DNA of 9,722 bases. Origin: an uncultured Saprospiraceae bacterium (GTDB lineage Bacteria > Bacteroidota > Bacteroidia > Chitinophagales > Saprospiraceae). The translations under genes were made by a program, and so were the position numbers. The notes under the pieces were generated by a model. The model searched no databases. It saw nothing but the letters and a program-made list of their open reading frames with translations, and had not been told where the DNA came from. The stretch lies in NCBI GenBank assembly GCA_937959095.1, contig CALGLY010000024.1:1-9722 (forward strand), given 5' to 3'. Position 1 is the stretch's first letter; the number at the start of each line of letters is the position of its first letter. Shown in pieces: positions 6,899-9,722 of the stretch.

Positions 6899-6991
6899 AT
6901 GACTACCGAACAGCAATTTCTTGCACCCAAAGAAAAACTGCCATTATATCCACTTCCTGAAAAAAGATGGAATAAGAAGGATTTGGTATAG
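6899..6991 (+). pseudogene. Detached 3' end of the 2TM gene
   Basis: Thirty codons and a TAG stop in the same frame as the upstream 2TM gene. They read MTTEQQFLAPKEKL, then PLYPLPEKRW and NKKDLV. A short charged tail closing in an aromatic/basic residue and D-L-V resembles, from memory, the C-termini of other Bacteroidota 2TM proteins. It lies immediately beyond the inserted element and is cut off from its gene by the stop at 6836-6838. It could also be read as a separate 30-residue ORF from ATG 6899, but no promoter is seen. The rest of the gap up to 7095 shows only the promoter candidate at 7056-7063. Confidence 0.6.
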
Positions 6992-7055
6992 GAACGAATA
7001 TGCAATTTCTTAAAGCATTCGCAAGTGATTTTTCTTCCTTTCTTCCCTAGAAAGT

Positions 7056-7063
7056 TATCTTCG
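7056..7063 (+). promoter_or_regulatory. Candidate -7 promoter element of the deiminase-like gene
   Basis: TATCTTCG matches the Bacteroidota TAnnTTTG box at all but one fixed position and lies 33 bases before the ATG at 7096, leaving a leader of about 25 bases. No convincing TTTG -33 element is visible at the usual spacing. The call rests on motif and position only. Confidence 0.35.
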
Positions 7064-7095
7064 CAGCCAAATTATAAAACAAGTTCACGAAGCAT

Positions 7096-7968
7096 ATGAA
7101 ATTGCATGTTACAAATGAAACGGCAGCACTAGAAACCGTTGTATTGGGGATTGGTACAGATATAGGCGAACCTATTGGGATGAATCCGATGATGCGTCGG
7201 CATATCAAAAATGGGACATACCCAACAGAAGACACGATAAAACGCGAAATTTCTACTTTTGAAACGGTGTTAGAAGCGAATCAGGTAGAAGTATTACGCC
7301 CTGAAAATATTGAGGGACTCGACCAAATTTTTACACGCGATATTGGATTTGTAATTGATGATTCTTTCCTGATTGCAAACATGGAAAAAGCAACACGCAA
7401 ACTAGAGATCAAGGGCATTCAGCATATTTTATCGGAAATAGAGCAGGATAAAATCATCCGAATTCCAGATGAAATAACTATAGAAGGAGGTGATATACTT
7501 GTGCATAATGACTATATCTTTGTAGGTTTAGGAGCGCGGACGAATCGAGCAAGTTTAGATTTTTTGAAGACAAAGTTTCCGCATAAAACAGTATTCGGTT
7601 TCGACTTGAGGGTGGATGAAGACAATGCTGATACTAATATTTTGCACCTCGATTGTACCTTTCAGCCGATAGGTCTCGATGAGGCGATTATGTATGAAGA
7701 AGGTTTTTTAAAGCGACCTGATGTATTGTTTGATTTATTTCCTAGTGAGAAACGTATTCGAGTCAATCAGGAGCAAAAAAATAGGATGTTTCCGAATATC
7801 TTTTCTATCTCACCAACAAAGATTGTACTAGAGCGCAACTTCAAAGAGTTAAAAGCGGAGCTGGAGCGAAGAGGCTATCAAACCTTTGATGTAGATTATA
7901 AAGAGACCTCCAAGACGAGTGGTTTATTGCGTTGTTCTACTTTGCCTTTGCGAAGAAAGTCAGAGTAA
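7096..7968 (+). CDS. Arginine deiminase-related / DDAH-like amidinotransferase-fold hydrolase
   Basis: A complete 290-residue protein of the guanidino-group-modifying superfamily, cytosolic. Members hydrolyse arginine or methylated arginine to citrulline, or transfer the amidino group. Family landmarks are in the right order: F-T-R-D at 79-82 ('QIFTRDIGFVID'), E-G-G-D at 130-133 ('IEGGDIL'), R148 in 'GLGARTN', the catalytic His of H-L-D at 184-186, and the nucleophile C280 in 'SGLLRCSTLPL'. The full Cys-His-acidic set is therefore present and the enzyme should be active. The length is closer to DDAH than to the roughly 400-residue arginine deiminases of the ADI pathway, and no arcB or arcC neighbours are seen, so classical arginine fermentation is not supported. 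The exact substrate cannot be told. It starts 33 bases after a possible TATCTTCG promoter box. Confidence 0.87.
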   Translation: MKLHVTNETAALETVVLGIGTDIGEPIGMNPMMRRHIKNGTYPTEDTIKREISTFETVLEANQVEVLRPENIEGLDQIFTRDIGFVIDDSFLIANMEKATRKLEIKGIQHILSEIEQDKIIRIPDEITIEGGDILVHNDYIFVGLGARTNRASLDFLKTKFPHKTVFGFDLRVDEDNADTNILHLDCTFQPIGLDEAIMYEEGFLKRPDVLFDLFPSEKRIRVNQEQKNRMFPNIFSISPTKIVLERNFKELKAELERRGYQTFDVDYKETSKTSGLLRCSTLPLRRKSE

Positions 7969-8041
7969 AAAGATGAAAAAACATACTTGTTAAATAAGCT
8001 GATTTATAAATGTTGCAATCAGAATTTTTCCAATTATTTTT

Positions 8042-8214
8042 TTAGAGCATGTTGGGAACTTTGACAAACTGAAAAATAAACAGCTTACCTACTTTTGTCG
8101 GCAGACAGGTCTGGATATGTTGCTTGTTTTTCATGTAGTCAAGCCTGCCCGTTCCATTCAGGCGGGTTCGTAAGATATTGGTTTTCAGGAAGGAAAAACA
8201 CCAACAGGCTCTTA
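8042..8214. mobile_element. Decayed inverted-repeat element between the deiminase gene and frr
   Basis: 8042-8055 (TTAGAGCATGTTGG) and 8201-8214 are inverted copies matching at 12 of 14 positions. Further in, a CTGAAAA stretch occurs on both arms at about the same distance from the ends. The unit is about 173 bases, has no believable gene and carries a GC-rich palindrome at 8144-8171. There is no clear target-site duplication, so this is either an old insertion or only a part of one. It occupies the middle of the 408-base gap 7969-8376; beside it I see only AT-rich sequence and the frr promoter. Confidence 0.45.
8144..8171. repeat. GC-rich palindromic module, copy 2
   Basis: CCTGCCCG, seven unrelated bases, CAGGCGGG and TTCGT: the same arrangement as at 4624-4654, with a different spacer. 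CCCG/CGGG or GCCTG/CAGGC can pair. The 21 bases outside the spacer are identical in the two copies except for one added C in copy 1. It sits inside another inverted-repeat element, which suggests a REP-like unit that travels with such elements. Confidence 0.55.
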
Positions 8215-8330
8215 TATAAAAAGCTATCTTCATAAGAATTGTTTTCAAAATCCAAAACACTCTAAAAGCAAATTTACAAAAAGCATTTCATGTGGTTTGC
8301 TTAGAAAAAGATATAGTGGAAATGATTTCT

Positions 8331-8338
8331 TACTTTTG
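8331..8338 (+). promoter_or_regulatory. -7 promoter element of frr
   Basis: TACTTTTG is an exact match to the Bacteroidota TAnnTTTG -7 box. A start of transcription about seven bases on would give a leader of about 32 bases to the ATG at 8377. A TTTG -33 element at 19-21 bases upstream is not visible. This promoter also argues against the GTG at 8338 as the frr start. Confidence 0.55.
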
Positions 8339-8376
8339 TGCCAATACAAAGATTACTTGAACTCATATTAAAAGTT

Positions 8377-8937
8377 ATGGAAGAAGTAAATATGATACTC
8401 GAAATGATGCTGGAGGGGATGAATGAATCCATAGAGCATCTCAAACGCGAATTATCAAAAATCAGCACTGGTAAAGCCTCACCAGGTATGCTAAGAGGAT
8501 TGCGGGTAGATTACTACGGGACACCTACCCCCTTGCAGCAAGTCGCTAATGTAAACGTATCAGATTCACGTACCCTTGCGATAAAGCCTTGGGAAAAAGC
8601 GATGCTTGCTCCTATTGAGCGTTCTATTTTTGAAGCAAATTTAGGATTCACGCCTCGAAATGATGGTGAAACGATTCACATCAATATCCCGATGCTAACG
8701 GAAGAGCGTCGCCGCGATTTAGTGAAGCGTGCAAAAGCCTTAGGCGAAGATGCAAAAGTAAGTGTGCGCTCGGCACGCCGCGATGCGATGGAGGAGTTGA
8801 AGAAAGCCGTGAAAGATGGTTTTCCAGAAGATATGGGTAAGCGCAAAGAAGGCGAAGTGCAAGACACTACGAATAAATTTGGTACTTCTATCGATGAATT
8901 AATCTCTGGCAAGGAGAAAGATATAATGACAATATAG
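8377..8937 (+). CDS. frr: Ribosome recycling factor
   Basis: A complete 186-residue RRF, matching the family's usual 185. RRF works with EF-G to split the post-termination ribosome in the cytosol and is essential in most bacteria. The sequence shows the three-helix-bundle signature 'LKRELSKISTGKASPGML' (residues 24-41), then V-D-Y-Y-G-T-P-T-P-L-Q-Q-V-A-N, the small domain with SDSRTLAIKPWEK, 'NDGETIHINIPMLTEERRRDL', and the C-terminal helix with VRSARRDAMEELKK. The ATG at 8377 is preferred over an in-frame GTG at 8338 because RRF proteins begin MEE-, the 13 extra residues are not conserved, and that GTG overlaps the -7 box. In many Bacteroidota pyrH precedes frr; here it does not. It is followed by a hairpin-rich gap and purQ. 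Confidence 0.97.
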   Translation: MEEVNMILEMMLEGMNESIEHLKRELSKISTGKASPGMLRGLRVDYYGTPTPLQQVANVNVSDSRTLAIKPWEKAMLAPIERSIFEANLGFTPRNDGETIHINIPMLTEERRRDLVKRAKALGEDAKVSVRSARRDAMEELKKAVKDGFPEDMGKRKEGEVQDTTNKFGTSIDELISGKEKDIMTI

Positions 8938-8943
8938 GATGTA

Positions 8944-8974
8944 AGGCAAACTAATTTATTATTTTAATTTGCCT
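8944..8974 (+). terminator. Possible frr terminator stem
   Basis: AGGCAAA (8944-8950) pairs with TTTGCCT (8968-8974) around a 17-base A/T-only loop, starting seven bases after the frr stop. The stem is short and is not followed by a T-run (AAGGTTTT), so termination here is only possible. The position directly behind the gene is the main support. Confidence 0.35.
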
Positions 8975-8975
8975 A

Positions 8976-9015
8976 AGGTTTTCAGATGTGAGATTTGAAT
9001 CTCACATCTGAACCT
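8976..9015. repeat. Strong hairpin upstream of purQ
   Basis: CAGATGTGAGATT (8983-8995) and its exact inverse (8998-9010) flank just two bases, TG. AGGTT before and AACCT after add five pairs with a two-base bulge, for 18 pairs in all. It ends 23 bases before the purQ ATG and is not followed by a T-run. It may be an intergenic repeat, a cruciform or a transcription/translation control element for purQ; nothing in it matches a known purine riboswitch. Confidence 0.65.
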
Positions 9016-9038
9016 CTCATATCTTAAATCTCAATACT

Positions 9039-9722
9039 ATGAAATTTGGAGTAGTTGTTTTTCCTGGCTCGAACTGTGATGACGATATGATGCATGTGCT
9101 AGGGAGTGTACTAGGGCAAGATGTCGTAAAAATTTGGCATAAAGAAACTAGTTTGAGTGGTTTTGATAAAGGAGATTGTATCGTGCTGCCTGGAGGATTT
9201 TCTTATGGTGATTATTTGCGCGCTGGTGCTATTGCAAGTTTTTCGCCGATTATGAAATCGGTGATAGAATTTGCAAATAATGGCGGCTATGTGTGGGGGA
9301 TTTGTAATGGCTTTCAGGTACTCTGCGAAACAGGTTTATTGCCAGGGGTACTGCTTCGAAATAGCAATCAGAAGTTTATCTGTAAGAATATACACCTGAG
9401 TGTAGAAACTAACAATTCGGCGATAACGACTACACTTCGTAAGCATAGTGTCCTGAAAATTCCAATTGCTCATGCAGAAGGTCGCTACCATGCCGATGAA
9501 GCTACTTTAGCAAAATTGCAAGCGAATGACCAAATCTTATTCAAGTATTGCAATCTCGATGGCAAAGCTACACCAGAGGCGAACCCGAATGGTGCATTGC
9601 TTAATATTGCAGGAATTTGTAATGCCAATCGGAATGTATTTGGCATGATGCCACACCCAGAACGTGCCTCCGAAGAGGTCCTGGGTAATACCGATGGGCG
9701 CGAACTGTTTGAGTCTCTATTA
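9039..9722 (+). CDS. purQ: Phosphoribosylformylglycinamidine synthase subunit PurQ (3' end cut by the window)
   Basis: 228 codons from ATG 9039 to the window end with no stop; PurQ proteins are about 227-230 residues, so almost all of it is here. PurQ is the glutaminase subunit that supplies ammonia to PurL for conversion of FGAR to FGAM in purine synthesis, together with PurS, in the cytosol. The class I glutamine amidotransferase triad is visible: C89 in 'GICNGFQVL', H206 and E208 in 'MMPHPERA'. The opening [14 protein letters not shown] and the [14 protein letters not shown] motif (51-64) are specific to PurQ. It has the same direction as frr after a 101-base gap that holds two hairpins, so independent expression is likely. 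purS and purL are not in view. Confidence 0.96.
   Translation, partial: MKFGVVVFPGSNCDDDMMHVLGSVLGQDVVKIWHKETSLSGFDKGDCIVLPGGFSYGDYLRAGAIASFSPIMKSVIEFANNGGYVWGICNGFQVLCETGLLPGVLLRNSNQKFICKNIHLSVETNNSAITTTLRKHSVLKIPIAHAEGRYHADEATLAKLQANDQILFKYCNLDGKATPEANPNGALLNIAGICNANRNVFGMMPHPERASEEVLGNTDGRELFESLL

Noticed and set aside
8042..8260. A 72-codon open frame on the minus strand between the deiminase gene and frr
   Set aside because: It overlaps the inverted-repeat element and its GC-rich palindrome and has no domain or protein-like conservation that I recognise; it is best explained as repeat DNA read in frame.
1..9722. CRISPR array, tRNA or rRNA genes, toxin-antitoxin or defence genes
   Set aside because: No regularly spaced repeats, tRNA-like cloverleaf or rRNA sequence was recognised, and the genes are mostly of housekeeping or uncharacterised types with no nuclease or toxin signature.

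Overview
The window looks like a chromosomal stretch of a member of the Bacteroidota. The evidence is the gene set (a TIGR02757/DUF2400 protein, a HEAT-repeat/cyclophilin lipoprotein, a 2TM-domain protein and an arginine-deiminase-like enzyme), an AT-rich composition, start codons without Shine-Dalgarno sequences, and at least one good TAnnTTTG -7 promoter element, in front of frr. I see no tRNA, rRNA, CRISPR array, phage genes or transposase gene. The genus cannot be named from the sequence alone.

Left part, positions 1-6290, all on the minus strand. Reading in the direction of transcription, the order is: radA (DNA repair ATPase), a 358-base gap full of repeats, a lipoprotein joining HEAT repeats to a cyclophilin domain, a GNAT acetyltransferase, a LOG-family (TIGR00730) nucleotide phosphoribohydrolase, a small uncharacterised protein, a TIGR02757 protein, and the first 20 codons of a further gene cut by the window edge. 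The four genes from the acetyltransferase to the TIGR02757 gene are 1 to 20 bases apart and are probably one transcript. Their functions do not form an obvious pathway.

Right part, positions 6443-9722, all on the plus strand: a 2TM-domain membrane protein whose 3' end is interrupted, an amidinotransferase-fold hydrolase of the arginine deiminase/DDAH type, frr (ribosome recycling factor) and purQ (purine synthesis, running off the window end).

The most interesting content is small non-coding elements. A 157-base element with 21-base perfect terminal inverted repeats, flanked by TA, sits inside the 3' end of the 2TM gene. Removing it with one TA joins the reading frame exactly to a 30-codon tail that lies downstream. 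A second, 185-base, hairpin-like element with TA flanks lies between radA and the lipoprotein gene. A third, more decayed inverted-repeat element lies between the deiminase and frr. The second and third share an internal GC-rich palindromic module. Other hairpin repeats lie beside radA, upstream of purQ and at the end of the TIGR02757 gene. This looks like a genome invaded by MITE-like non-autonomous elements; no complete novel multi-gene system is visible.
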